Source: Triatoma infestans (taxonomy: Eukaryota > Arthropoda > Insecta > Hemiptera > Reduviidae). Taken from it: a stretch of 64,000 bases of DNA. Below are positions 45,822 to 57,649 of the stretch, one piece after another. The stretch lies in the NCBI GenBank assembly GCA_011037195.1, contig JAAEAF010006974.1, forward strand, positions 1 to 64,000, given 5' to 3'. The number at the start of each line of letters is the position of its first letter. Positions within the stretch are counted from its first letter, which is position 1. Made by a program: the position numbers and the translations under genes. The notes below the pieces were generated by a model that was not told the origin of the DNA, searched no databases, and was given only the letters and a program-made list of their open reading frames with translations.

Positions 45822-46034
45822 GCGTCAACATCTATGGTCATTAGCGCCCGGAGCCTTCTCAGTGAACTGCCGGCATCCGGACAGTGTTCTCCCATTACAG
45901 ACAACATTGTCCATCACCGAACAGTTAGCTGTAGAGAATCCTAGGAAGAAAAAAATCTAAGGGTAGCACTGGACTCGAACCTGCTACCTCCGCGTGAGAG
46001 TCCAATGCGCTAACCACTTTGCTAATCCCTCCCT
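45822..46034 (-). mobile_element. tRNA-derived SINE (type A)
   Basis: The unit in element sense starts near 46034 with AGGGATTAGCAAAGTGGTTA (A box) and has a B box GGTTCGAGTCC at about 45968-45980. It ends with GAAGGCTCCGGGCGCTAATG and an A-rich tail (poly-T on plus, 45800-45818). It is about 80-85% alike to the 39.8-kb copy by eye. Confidence 0.82.
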
Positions 46035-46139
46035 TCCTTTTATTAAGTTTAGATTCTACCATTGATATAATATTGAAGAAATCTAAGCACGTAATAGAAA
46101 TTTAAGTTTAAAGAAAATTTGTCAATTATAGCTACTTCA

Positions 46140-47022
46140 ATTGCACCACTTGATGGTGCCTCTTGGTGAGTGGACCACTGTTTTCCAGGCTGAGGTGTAT
46201 GCAATTCTTTGTTGTAACTTGATGAGAGGATCCGTAACACTAACATAAAGGGTGTTTGTATCTGCTCGGACAGCCAAGCTGCACTGAAAACGCTTAGTTC
46301 ATGTGTCTTTACTTCCAGATTGGTGTTAGAATGTTCTAAACGACTGGAAGAGCTTTTTCCCCTAAAGGATGTGCTTCTAGTCTGGGTACCAGGTCACGTG
46401 GGAATTTTTGGGAATGAGGAGGTAGAAGGTTTGCCAAATTGGGAGCCTCTCTCCCTTTCATTGGTGTGTCTTTTGGCACATGTCTGTCAGGATTCCAGTC
46501 ATTGATAGCCTCACAGCACTCATTCTTATGGATGAGTACAGTAGGTTGTCGGCAGTCTAAGATGCTCATAGGGGGTCCGGGCAGGGCTTTAAGTGAGGGG
46601 GTCCTGTGTCTTTCACGGAACTCTCACGGGTATCTGGTTAGCTTCCTCACTGGGCATTGTGGTTTAAGGTAACATCTCTATACAATGGGGCTTATGTCTG
46701 ACCCGTTTTGTAGAGTCTGTGAGTCAGAGGAGGAAATACCCATACATCTCATGCCAGATTGTTTGGACTGTGAGGAGATTGGGTTCAGGATCTTTGGCCG
46801 GATAGGATATCGGTAGAAGAGCTTAAGCTATGTCCTTTTAAGGTTCTGGTCCGATTTGTTCGGACTGTGGTAAAACTTGGGCCGGGACTTTTGTTCCGGA
46901 CCCAGTAGTTGTTATTCTTTAGGGGCAGCTATATGGGCCCTGGGAGGCTTTGGATAGCGTAGGGTTTCACCCTCCCCTTCTTTGAATAGTAATAATACTT
47001 CAATTGCATTAAAAAAAAAAAA
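46140..47022 (+). pseudogene. LINE 3' remnant with RNase H, same family as 32.9-33.7 kb
   Basis: The RNase H is well marked: TTVFQAEVYAIL (about 46170-46206), CICSDSQAALKTLSSCVFTS (about 46260-46320), RLVLECSKRLEEL and VLLVWVPGHVGIFGNEEVEG (about 46370-46430). These hold the first Glu and the SDSQA Asp; the final GNExAD Asp is changed. A C-terminal CRVCESEEE...H...DC segment follows at about 46715-46770. The copy ends GGATAGCGTAGGGTTTCACC and an A-tail at 47010-47021. Several frameshifts separate these blocks. Confidence 0.8.
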
Positions 47023-47029
47023 TTTTTTT

Positions 47030-48130
47030 TAGTGTTTCACATCAGGTTTTTTTGAACCCTGTTCGAATTCGGAATTTTTCTATTTTATTTGCCTTTAACG
47101 TTATATAATCAGTAAAGAAGCAAAACACTATTAAAAGTTGCTCTTTACTGATAAATTTGACATGCACCCCATCAAATAAAAATTCACAAATAAAATAATA
47201 ATAATGATTTCGAATGACAGTGGTTGACCTTTTTTTGTTAATAAATATACTTGGATTATTTCCTTGGATTAACGGACCTGTCGTTCCTGATAATAAATAA
47301 AGATAGAAATAAAAATAAAGATATCTAATACGTGCTCCAGAGGTTGGTTGGTGCACATAATAGTTTGATTGGCTGGGCATGATTTTTTTTTTTTGTGTTA
47401 ATATGTGCGTGGTATCAGTATAATGAGTGTGCTAGCATTCTGATTGGTCTACCCATTAAACTTATATATATTTTACACTTTTTATTGCACGGTGATTGCA
47501 TTCTTAATTATTTCCATAAAAATATATAGTTTAAAATTTTTTTTTTATTATTAATTTTTTCCCATTATAGAAAGATGTTTTTTTTAAATTACCAAGTTAG
47601 GTAATAAAAAAAATTTTTTATCATAAAAAATATGAAAAATAAAAATTTTTTCTATCATAATCTTTACTGCCTTCATCCCCCACTAATAAAAAGAGGGTCG
47701 GAGGCGAAAGAAACAAAAATTACAAGTTCTACTTTCATTATTAAAAAGAAGATAAAAGATAATTTTGCAAAAGTGAGGTCGTGTACTTGAGGGGGGGGGG
47801 TTGCTACAGTTACTAATTATTAACAAAATACGTGAACACAAACTTTCTTTACTACAATCACTTCACTACATCAGAATTTCAGCATTAAACTTAAGAACAT
47901 TTTACCGCTCCTTTGATTGTTGCTAATGTTTCATTATTGATGTAGTGCTATTAAAACGACAAGATATAGCCATACTCACTAACTTCATAGCAACCCTAAA
48001 TTAAGGTTAAAAAAAAAAAAAATGAACCTATAAAATTGTCACAGACATTTTCAGCTTAGTAGTATATAAAGTTTATAAAAAATTGTTCACAGCTGTTACC
48101 GAGAAAATGGTGAAATATCAATAGAAAGAT
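47030..48130. other. AT-rich noncoding
   Basis: After the dispersed-repeat end at 47030-47050 nothing assignable is seen. There is a ten-G run near 47790. Confidence 0.4.
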
Positions 48131-48139
48131 TAATAATAA

Positions 48140-49160
48140 TTTTTACTTCAGACTTCAAGACTTACTTATCAGATACCATTAAGAAAAAATGGCATCAAGA
48201 ATGGCAACAAGTACAAAACAAGCTGTCCTCAATTAAAAAGTCTGTAGTTAGATGGAAACCTCCTCTATCTTTAAAGCGAACCGAGCGAATAAAAATTCAT
48301 CGTTTGAGATTCGGTCACACTCTTCTTACTCACCAATTCCTCTTGGCTGGGCAAGAAGCACCGTTGTGTGAAAGGTGTGGCGAACGCCTTACTGTTCATC
48401 ACTTACTGTGCGTCTGAGAGAATTGAATGATATGCGACAACTGTATAGCTTGTCAAATAACCTTAATGAGAATCTTGTGGAACGTGATAAGAGAGGAGGA
48501 GTAATTTGTTTTTTAAAGGCTTTGGGGTTGTTTAGGAAAATATAATAATTTCGTAAGTTGTAAATAGATTTATCAAATTGTATCTACATTGTGTATATAT
48601 ATAGTTCTATTGTATATGTGTATAAATATGTAAATAAGAGTGATTGTATTGGTATGAAAGTAATTTATTTGGTTGAAAGAGAATGAGTGTTTATGTAGGT
48701 TAGATAGATCGGAATTGTAGGAATATCGAGTACTACAATCCCAGTAGTAGTTAAGTTATAGTATCAGATTTTAATTTTTATAGGAATGAAAGATTTGTGT
48801 GAATGAGTGTGGGGGGCCAATATCGGCCAGGGGTGGCAAATTTTGGTCGTTTAGGAAGCCTTTTCTGCACTTTGTTTTTATTTGGGAGCCACTGATTCTA
48901 GGAGGGGAGGGTCTGAGCCGGGATTGGCAACCCCGGCACCTGTGTGAGTGTGAGAGTGTTTGATGTATAGATAAGCCGATAGTTTTTTCCTGCGAATTGA
49001 CTCTTTCCTTTTTATTTGGACATGCTTGAATTTATAAAAATTAGAATTTGTTGGTTTTGTACATGTATATATATTGGTGTAAGATTTTGAGGGAAAGAAA
49101 AATGGCTAAAGACCAAAGCAGTCGATGCCATTAACCATTATAAAAAAAAAAAAAAAAATA
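48140..49160 (+). mobile_element. 5'-truncated LINE with 3' UTR and poly(A) tail
   Basis: The coding end reads KKKWHQEWQQ near 48183, then RIKIHRLRFGHTLLTHQFLL and LCERCGERLTVHHLLC (CX2C...HHxxxC, about 48365-48415). This is the post-RNase H zinc knuckle of jockey/R1-like LINEs. A stop at 48417 interrupts the last C-x block, followed by FLKALGLFRKI. The 3' UTR (48545-49138) ends GCAGTCGATGCCATTAACC and poly(A) at 49142-49158, a clean LINE terminus. Its GC-rich 3' UTR block is also found at 31348-31402. Confidence 0.82.
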
Positions 49161-49164
49161 ATTT

Positions 49165-50040
49165 TTACTAATTTTTTTTTTCAATCATTTTTTTCTCATT
49201 TAAATCAATATTAAACGAGATCTGTCACATTTTAGGATTACAGCTATTCAGTAATTTTTTTTGGTTTACTGTAATTATTTTATGATTTATATACAATTTT
49301 CAGTTGTTTTCACACAGAATTTATTAATAGAATGAACGTTTCTAGTTTAACGCAAAATCTCCTTTGCCAAATAATAGTGGAAATACAAGTTATTAAAGAT
49401 GATTAAAGTGCAAGAAATCTACAAACCTACAAACGAGTCATTTGACAAAAAAATAAGAGAATGTAAAAAGTAGCTGAATTCATATCTAACATTAAAATAA
49501 GTTGCTTTAATTGGTCGATTTATTTTTAGGTTTAAAATAAAATAGCATTTGTGTGATTTAGTAATTCCAACGATGCTTGCATTTTACAAGATGAAAATGT
49601 CGGTATGGCTAAACATATGTAGGCACTTTTGTTAATTTTAATTGTTATATGTTTAATGGAACTTCTTGTGATGGATGACAGAAATATATTTTATTTTGAA
49701 AAATATTATTTCAAGAATATTCTAATGTTCGCTGGCAAGAAGAGTACACCCAGGTAGAAGACTACAGTTACAAGAAGAGTTCATAGAACTCTGTCACCTT
49801 TGTCTTTTGCCCTTCTCAAAGGAGAAGATTTGTACTAATAAGAGAAGGCATTCTTTCAAGGCAGTCTGAATTAGATATTCAGTGCCCCTTATAAGTTAAA
49901 GCATAGCTAGTTTCAGAATATTAATAAGCATATTACTGTGCATACTATATATAATTGAATAGTATTTAAATATCTTTAAAGATAATATATTTAATTTAAT
50001 CTACCAGTGTTTTCTTAATTATTCTTATTATTTCTCTTCA
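49165..50040. other. AT-rich noncoding
   Basis: No assignable feature. Confidence 0.4.
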
Positions 50041-50169
50041 TTTTGCACATACACACAAGCCCTTTACTAAACCGCTCACGCCACAAACTACTACTACAAC
50101 ACATCTCACATCAATTACATTACACTCTCCTCAACGCTGAGGTTTTCCACAAACAAAAGTTTCTTTTAT

Positions 50170-50350
50170 TTTCTTTTTTCACCCCATTCTTTCTTCCGTA
50201 TCTTCCAGCCTGGTTCCTTATCGATGGCGGGTTCTTGTATTCATTCTTCTTTCCATTTATCCTTCGGTCTGCCTCTTCCTCTCCGCCTTTCAGCGACTCT
50301 CTTGAGAATTTCTCTGGCCTATTGTTCCCTCTTACATTCTTTTATACAGC
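50170..50350 (-). pseudogene. Possible LINE C-terminal fragment
   Basis: In minus sense about 50235-50285 gives RGRGRPKDKWKEE, like the RGRPxxxW motif near the C terminus of RTE/L2-like ORF2 proteins (compare 35590-35720). The plus-strand open frame of 133 codons at 50043-50444 is Phe/Leu/Ser-rich, which is what the reverse of such an Arg/Lys/Glu-rich region gives, so I do not call it as a gene. Confidence 0.35.
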
Positions 50351-50950
50351 TATAACTTACTGTGTTTTTACTACACCTAGTGCAGCACATTCTTGGGTAA
50401 CATTCATTTTCTTATCGCATCTCTTCGTTCCTTATTCCTTTTAATCTTGAAGTAGGTGCTTCCCTTTTTCCAATAGTCAGTGTCTGTAGGTAGGAGTTTC
50501 ATACATTAAGCTTTTGTTCAGAGTCCGTTTCTGTACCATATAACTTTATACTAAATTAGTATAGTGTTCTTTTTTAAAACTGTTTGTAATATTGTTACAC
50601 CACAATACATATACACTTCAATAATTGATCCTAGACATCTGAACAGATTAGTTTGACATTAGACCCACAATATGGTATAATTGTGCAGCAATTTCTTTCC
50701 ACATTACGAATTATGACTTGTCTAATTTGGAACTAATTTTTATGTGAACTAATTTGGATATTAGATGCCAAATTCTGAATCCTTTAATTTAGGTTCTATT
50801 AACTCAATTGTATCTCAGGGTTTTTACAGAAATTTTATACTATTTCTTTCTATTTTATTCAATTCTTTATTAATTACTCAATTTATATTTTATGTTGAAA
50901 ATTGGATTTTGAGGTTCATTCATACAAAAGAACTCTTTTTAAATTTCTAC

Positions 50951-50982
50951 CGATGTTTCGGCAAATTTATTGACTTCTTCAG
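50951..50982 (-). ncRNA. Hammerhead-like module in the PLE 3' region
   Basis: The minus strand reads CTGAAGAAGTCAATAAATTT then GCCGAAACATCG, a CTGANGA core, an imperfect hairpin and GAAAC. Hammerhead ribozymes are known from the terminal repeats of Penelope-like elements. Here the stem is poorly paired and there is an extra base after the core, so catalytic competence is doubtful. Confidence 0.4.
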
Positions 50983-51396
50983 GGTCTGTACAAAGGTTTT
51001 AATACAAATCAATGAAAAATAGAAACAACATAAAATATGAACTTAAACTAAATATTTTCAGAATAAAATATTTTTTAAAATAAACTATATAAATAACTGA
51101 ATAAAGAGTATGATATATATAGCACATTTAAATGTATTTTAAATTATTGTAGATCAGATCAATATTAAACTAATTCACAACTATTAAATAATCTAAATCA
51201 CAACTATTAAAAAATATGAGGCATATATAAGAGTAAGTATGGAAATAACTTAGGAAATGTTCTTACAAAAATTTTCAGTTAGAATTCCTGTAGTAATTAA
51301 TCTAGTTAACCCAGGACATACCATCACCAAGTGTTACGGATATTGGATGAGTCAAGGTTTATAAAGGGCTAGGAGAGCGGATGGGAAAACTGTGTC

Positions 51397-51850
51397 TTAG
51401 TCTATATGTTGTTTTGGAAATTCCAGGAGATTGTTATAACTGAGGGATAGGTTTTTGGTGTCTGTTCTAAAATTAATAGATAATTTATCTTTTTTAATAT
51501 GAACAATTTCCAATATATTTCTTTTTTTATTATTATTGTTGATGGAGAGAATTTTGGTGTTTTCTATGTCAAATTCATGTTTGTATTGTATGCAGTGTTT
51601 CGTTAGTGCTGTAGTCATGTCAGTCGGTTTTTTAGTTTTACAGTCGTATTTATGTTGGTACAGTCTATTTTTTAAATATTGAGATGTTTGTCCTATGTAT
51701 GTAGCTGGGCATTGTAAACAATTTATTTTATAAATTATATCTGATAATAAAGTTGTGGGTGTGGGGTCTTTCAGTTTAGAAAAGAGTTTTTTTTAGAGGA
51801 TTGGAGTTTTTGTGAGCAATGGGAAGGTTATATTTCTTGAAAATTTTAGC
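51397..51850 (-). pseudogene. Penelope-like GIY-YIG endonuclease domain
   Basis: In element sense SEEIAKIFKKYNLPIAHK (about 51790-51845) leads to KDPTPTTLLSDIIYKINCLQ and CPATYIGQTSQYLKNRLYQH (about 51655-51765), then a CKTKKPTDMTTALTKHC segment and a C-terminal ILEIVHIKKDKLSINFRTDT. The CxxC plus YIGxTxxxLxxRxxxH arrangement is the diagnostic zinc-associated GIY-YIG of Penelope-like elements and would nick target DNA. The Arg and His of the motif are retained. The frame is open from about 51845 to the stop at 51397, but a frameshift separates it from the RT part. Confidence 0.88.
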
Positions 51851-52275
51851 TATTTCTTCTGACAGACCCTATGTATGGGATAGAGACATAGGATACTGGA
51901 AGTTTCTGTGATGGCGTAGAGGGAGTCAGGTTGATCATATTATCTGTGGATTGTTGATATAATATTTTTTGTACAATATGGAGAGGATAGCCATTATTTT
52001 TAAATATCTTAGATAATTTTAACTTGTTCTCATCATGGAAACGAGGATGGCTAAGATGAAGTACACGTTTGGTAAAGGATTTAACAAAATTGATTTTCTG
52101 GTGATATGGATGATTGGAAAGGAAATAGAGGAATCTGTCAGAACGTATGGATTTCATTAACCAATTGGTAATAAGAGAACCATTTTCCGCACGGATAATC
52201 GTCATGTCTAAAAAATTAATTTTATTATCTATTTCTACTTCGTGTGTAAATTGTAAACGGGGATGGTACGTATTA
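51850..52275 (-). pseudogene. Penelope-like RT, C-terminal part
   Basis: Element-sense sequence begins with YHPRLQFTHEVEIDNKINFL (about 52200-52262), then WLMKSIRSDRFLYFLSNHPY and KRVLHLSHPRFHDENKLKL, then KIFKNNGYPLHIVQKIL. These are the conserved blocks between the YxDD palm and the endonuclease linker in PLE proteins. Reading stays open from 52262 to about 51870, after which the frame is lost just before the PYIG block. Confidence 0.85.
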
Positions 52276-53195
52276 AAGGTATTTATTTATTTATTTATTT
52301 ATTTATTTATTCATATATACGGGGTTGCACCCCATTTATGTAATTTTGTTACATAAACAAAACAAACACTATACTAGAAATAGACCAACTACAAACTATA
52401 AAACTACAAATATAAAAGAATAGAAAATAGAACATATTATAAAATATAAACTAGACTAGAACATAGAATAAAAAATTCGGTATATAAAAAATATTAATAT
52501 AAAAATAATAGTATTAGAAATATAAACAATTATACAAATATATACACAATTACTACTAACAAGAACATATACAAATATAAAAGACAATGTGGCAAAAAGT
52601 GTATAAGACTATGAAATTAATAAATAAGAATAACCAATTAGAAAGTAGGTAAAAGGGAGAGCGTATTTAACCAATTTAACCATCTATTATAAATGCAAAT
52701 ATCTAGTAATAACTAATTAATGACTACTGCTAGCAAATGCAATAAATTTCATTAATGCTGGCTGGAAGATATCATAATCATTAGAAATACTGTTTCCAAG
52801 GGACATAAGTCTAGGTATAGGAGAGGATTGGGAATAATTTGTTGAATGATAAGATTTACAAAACACAGGTTTATAGCGAGTATCTATTGTAGGAACATGG
52901 AAGTCGATTAATCCCAGCAATTCAGGACAATCTATATAATAATGTATAAGTTTGAAGAGGAAAATAAGGTCTGCTCTTCGCCTTCTGAAGGATAGAGTAC
53001 TCAAATTAAGGGAATCCAACACATCAGAATAAGTTAATCTTTCACTTGATAAACCCATCATTTTAGCAATCCTTCTAAGAAACCTATGCTGAACCCGTTC
53101 AATAGCATCAATGTGGATTTTATAAAACGGAGTCCAAACTGGAGAAGCAAATTCAAGTCGTGGACGAACCAAATGCAAATACAGTCTAAAAATAT
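52275..53195 (-). mobile_element. LINE 3' end inserted in the Penelope-like element
   Basis: A 153-codon open frame (52717-53178) matches the C-terminal end of a jockey/CR1-type ORF2: LVRPRLEFASPVWTPFYKIH, then RVQHRFLRRIAK, then LDSLNLSTLSFRRRRADLIF. This is the classical LVRPxLEYAxxVWxP...RVQRRFLR...L.L..RR thumb region. The 3' UTR ends in a (TAAA)n tail, seen on plus as (TTTA)n at 52279-52312. PLE coding sequence resumes on both sides. It is 5' truncated, and the remaining frame is unbroken, so it is the youngest-looking LINE copy here. Confidence 0.85.
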
Positions 53196-53226
53196 TCAGG
53201 ATGGTATGGATATGTTCTATAGAGAC

Positions 53227-54208
53227 AGCGGTTAAACATTCTTCCCTCTTGCCTGAAGACCGTTCCTATCCATTCGGATATACCAGTCCCCCCGTGCAAG
53301 CACGGAGTCGTTTTGCAAGAGAAGGATGTCACTACCACGAGAGGCTGGAGTGCAAGGCCTCGCCGTGGTAGAAGTGCCTCCCCGGGCACTCCCCCGCTTG
53401 GCCCCACAAGGAGGCAGGTTCGGTTGTACGCCGAACCAGCGCGTGGAGACCAACAATTGTTGGCCGCCACTACCAGATCGTAGAGAAGGCTAACTCTACT
53501 TTAGCTCTGGTGAGCCGCACCCCCTAGCGAAGGGCACTTCCGTCGTCGGCAGCGACGGCAAGAGTATTAATTTATATTGCTGTATACCCACCCGCTCAGC
53601 TCATATCCCGAAGGACAGCGGAGCTATTAGTTAACCAACGGCCACTACGAATCCGACCTCAATTGCAAGCAATTGGGCTTGGAAATCGGCGATGCTTGCG
53701 CCCGTAGTTCAGTACTTCGCTATATTATATATAGCGGCGTGACTGATCGCACGCCCGATGGTCTTACTCCCTTGCCATCTACTGATTTGGACCCGTTGCC
53801 TCAGGGGTCGGGGTACAGTATCCCAGGAACCAGGAACCCGTCGGCTCATGGGGAGTGAAGGGAAAAGGAAAGGGTAAGGATGGAGCAGGAATTGGGAACG
53901 GGTATCCCCAACCTGGGGAACCAGTGGCTGACTGCATCTCGCTGAGATGGGCGATGGTGGCGCCACGTACCTACGCCTGGAAAAAAAAAAAAAAGAAAAG
54001 AAAAAAGGGAGCTGCCTCTTAGCCCTAACCTAGCCTATCTATATACAAAACTATCCACCTATATACCAAGCCTAACCTAACCTATATACAACTATATACA
54101 ACCTACCTGTGTACACTCTACACCTAACCTACGCAACTTATACACAGCCAACCTATATACACCTATCCTATATATATCTATATAGGCGGTGTATATAGCG
54201 GTTAAACA
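53227..54208 (+). mobile_element. GC-rich insertion with 12-bp target duplication
   Basis: AGCGGTTAAACA occurs at 53227-53238 and again at 54197-54208, at the point where the PLE reading frame (YVDDCLTA) is interrupted. This marks a duplicated target. The roughly 960-bp insert is much richer in G+C than the rest of the window. It has an A-rich tract at 53979-54007 and then about 190 bp of CCTAA/CTATATAC-type repeats up to the duplication. Small overlapping open frames (53186-53470, 53232-53456, 53673-53858, 53709-53966) share no family I recognise. A 5'-truncated non-LTR element or a SINE-like composite is possible. Confidence 0.65.
54010..54195 (+). repeat. CCTAA- and CTATATAC-type repeats
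   Basis: CCCTAACCTAGCCTATCTAT, CCTAACCTAACCTATATAC, ACACCTAACCTACG and further CTATATAC units form a degenerate array at the 3' end of the insert. CCTAA is the complement of the arthropod telomere unit TTAGG, but only two or three perfect copies occur, so chance or satellite origin remains likely. Confidence 0.6.
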
Positions 54209-54690
54209 GTCATCAACATATTTGAAGAAACAAGGAATTGTAAAGGGTAGTTTTTTAATAGAATTTTGAATTAATTCAGGCATGATGATATCTGTAAGAA
54301 TAGGTCCTAGGCTACTTCTCATGGCTGTGCCAAAGATTTGTTGGTAAAAGTGTTCATTGTATTAAAAATATCCTGATTTACAGCAATGGGATAACAAAGA
54401 TATGAATTTTCGAAGAGGGATATCAGTTTTATTCTCTAAAAGATGGAAATTCCTTTCCATAATTTCTATCGTTTCTTCAATGGAAACATTTGTAAACAGG
54501 GAAGCAACATCTAATGAAATAAGGACATAGTTGGTGGGGATTTTTATGTTATCAACTTTTTCTTTTAACTTAAAGGAATCTTTAATATTGTAACTGTTAT
54601 CAGAAATGTGTTTTAATATGTCGGTTAGGAATTTTGAAAGGTTATATGTAGGTGCATTGATGAACACCAAAAACATAAAATATTCACGGA
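54090..54690 (-). pseudogene. Penelope-like RT, N-terminal and palm part
   Basis: Element sense: APTYNLSKFLTDILKHI at about 54655, then YVLISLDVASLFTNVSIEET (RT block with the first catalytic Asp, near 54500-54540), then a TAA stop in frame near 54362. The same frame continues as YNEHFYQQIFGTAMRSSLGP, then PCFFKYVDDCL with the catalytic Asp pair near 54210-54225. The usual AMGSPLSP is AMRSSLGP here. Upstream of PTYNLSK the element is missing. Confidence 0.85.
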
Positions 54691-57640
54691 AAATTTGAAA
54701 TTGAAGCGGGAAAAATTCATGAACAATTCTGTTTTATTTTTGAAACAGAAAAATCTTGGCCATGAAATGTTTTTATTTTTTAGGGGAAAGTTTAAGCCAT
54801 TGCCTTATATATTTCTCCAAGGAGTCATATATCCATTTCACCTTATATCAGATTGTAAGACAGTATTTGGTGAGGGTGGGCCCTTCCAAAACGACGATTT
54901 AGTTAGGGGTGTGTCTACAATTTTAACGATATGATGGGAAGTATTACAGGTTGATACTGTAAACCCACCCTCTCTCTGCCAAGTTATCCATCTCCATCCT
55001 CTAAACCCCCTCCACACCATACTAAGGGATAACTAACTCTCAACTTAATATAGGTGACATATAGCTTTTAAATGTGACAAGTGACTTGTAAACTTGACAT
55101 TTTGTCATGTTACATAAATTACGTTATACTAAAGTCCTTTTTATTGTTTCGACTTCAAAACTTGTTACTTATCTTTTTTGTTATATAATTAATGTTTCGT
55201 GTAGATATGGAAAACATGATATTATTATTTCGAAACTTATTAAACAAAACTGTCGTTAAAGAAATTTAGATAAAATACAATCGTATATTTTAATAGCAGT
55301 AGATTACAAAAAGAACAATACTTTTGCAAACAATCGCTTTGTAATCGATTTTTTAATCGATCTATAGGGTTTGTAAATCCTTGAAGAGTACAGTAAATGC
55401 ACAAGTTTTTACTAAATCGTAATATAATTCAACCTATAAAATAATTTTTACATTTTCCTTACTGCCTGTGGAAGAAGAATTGGCGAACGTTATTGAAATT
55501 CGAGTTTTATGTTATATTCGAGGAAAAGTTGTTTTATGACATTTTTTAATTTAAAAAAAGAAATAATTTGAATTAACCTATTTCATTTCTTTTTTTCCCA
55601 GCATCCTATTTTTTTTTTTTTTTTTTCTTGGAACGGATCGTTCTTGCACTTTTCTATTCTTCTGTTCAATAAATCGTGTCCTGAGATGCACTACTATATT
55701 AAGAACTGCTTTGAACCCCAGCCACCCATTTTCTGTTTTGCTGTCAAGATAAGTATATTAGCACATATTTACCAACAGTGCTACCGACACTTCAGTATTC
55801 AACACACAAGAAATTCCACTTGAAAGGTAAGTTTGAATAATTTTGATACCATTAAAAGTTGACTATGTTTATTTTGAAATTTGAATTTTTATATTGTGGA
55901 AAAGTTATGCCGAATTTATTGTTCAAGGAAATAGGGCAACGCTGGACGCTTAAAATAATTAATGCATTTTTACCATTTATCTAGATTTTCTAATCGGTTT
56001 CATCATAAAACTTTCAGAAGGTCTTTATTTGCCTTCAAGCGCTATGGGAGAAAAGATTTATGAAATAGTGTATTACTTTTTGTAAATAATTTTTGTAATT
56101 TTTTTTTTTTTAAATGAATTTGAAGTATCCTGAAATTGTTCAAACTGAGCTAAATCTCCTATTTATAATGCAATCCTATAGTATCACTAAACGCTCAGTT
56201 TGGCACTACTCCAGTTGTGTTCAAAGGATTTTTGAAACCCAATAAAAGTAAAAAAGTAATTTAAAATAAATGCCGCCTATTTGTTCAGGCGGGTTTAACG
56301 TCCAACTTACCATAATCGGTGTCGTGTACGGGGATGTCGGTAAAGCTCATACTTTACAATTAACATTTTTTTTTAATCTGATTTAAAGTTTACGATACGA
56401 ACTGTGCACCTCCCATTTACTAGACCATGCTCATAACCACTACATTCCATCTTACTATAAATTACTACAGTTTGTGCCTTATTTGGTCAAATCACTACAT
56501 CTTACTACAAATTGCTACAGTTTCAACACTACGTAATTTTCTTTCAGTACTTGATAACTCAATACAAACTTCACTCCTGAATATTCTTGTATCTATGGAC
56601 TAGGTTTTTGAGCGAGTTATGAAACAATATATGCTAGCACATCTAAACGTGCAATTTTCCAATTAAGAGTTAAGAGAGGATACGTCTCAAAGTAACAGCT
56701 CCAAGATAACAAAGTTCTCCCATTTTGAGTCCATGCGATAATGCTCACTGTCACGTGATACTATTTTGAGGATTACGCAGAGGTTTACAATCTAGGCTTC
56801 GCTGTATATACTCAAGATGCCAACTAGAACTTGGTACTAGAGCGGATGGTGTCCAAACATTTAGGTATAACAACTAGCTAAGATGTGATCAGAAATCCGC
56901 CATTAAGAGGTGTATTTCGTCCCCCTCGAAACCGAAATATGCCAGGCTAAGTATGTTCCGGTGATACCATTTTGGCTAGACATCCTTAATAGCCTACATG
57001 GAAACTGTAGAACTAAGTTTACTATTTTAATACACCCTCATGGATACAACCTTGGATTTCTGGACTAGAAGAAGCGGCTTGTGCCCTATTTGGTCAATTA
57101 AACGATAACATTAAGACTTTGATTTCAATTATTGTTTCAATAGACTTAAACAGCTCCAGTTTCTTTTTCATCTGGTATTGAACTTTCCTATCGGATGCTT
57201 CAAGAAAGAGGTTGGAGGCAGCTGCATCGAAAATGTCTCTTTAATTAAGCGCACTAGTAAAGTAAATGTCTATTTTTAGGCAGACAGAGCGGCTAGAAAT
57301 TACTTTACTATGAATATAAATAGATTTATACATTTATAAAATCCAAAGCCTAGATCAGGAATCAAACCCATTAGCGTTCTAAACGGCAGCTTAATGGAAT
57401 ATATTTTCACCCACTTAGCGTCTCATTTCCTGGAACTTAAATGCCTTTTCAATACGTAGAATTAAGGTCTATTAAAAATGTTGAAGCAATTCGAATTTAT
57501 ATGAAACTTTATAAAAAATTATATATTTTATCTATTCGTATAAGATCCAGAGTCATTTAAAGAAAAAAAACTAAGAATTTAAAATAATGGCTCCCAAATT
57601 ACCCTTTTATTTTCATAGTAATAGGCAATTAGTTCAAGTT
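54690..57640. other. Noncoding, no recognisable feature
   Basis: Mostly AT-rich. The stretch 56880-57070 is less AT-rich and may be an old element, but no motif supports it. Open frames at 54695-54934 (+) and 54838-55020 (-) have no family features. Confidence 0.4.
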
Positions 57641-57649
57641 AGGCCAAAC

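Larger units (their letters stand above)
50940..54690 (-). mobile_element. Penelope-like element with two nested insertions
   Basis: Penelope-like elements are retroelements with a telomerase-related RT and a GIY-YIG endonuclease. In element sense the order is: RT start at about 54676, YVDD at about 54205-54230, a 1-kb GC-rich insertion (53227-54196), a short PLE piece, a LINE insertion (about 52275-53195), the rest of RT (to about 51850), endonuclease (51397-51850) and a 3' region with a hairpin module (50951-50982). The 5' end is missing. Flanking PLE codons line up on both sides of each insertion. One in-frame stop near 54362 and one frameshift near 51870 inactivate it. Confidence 0.88.

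Noticed and set aside
50043..50444. 133-codon plus-strand open frame rich in Phe, Leu and Ser
   Set aside because: Likely the antisense of a LINE C-terminal segment with an RGRPKDKW-type motif; no signal of a real membrane protein family.
54010..54195. Interstitial telomere (TTAGG)n
   Set aside because: Only two or three perfect CCTAA units in a degenerate array; not enough to call telomeric DNA, reported only as telomere-like.
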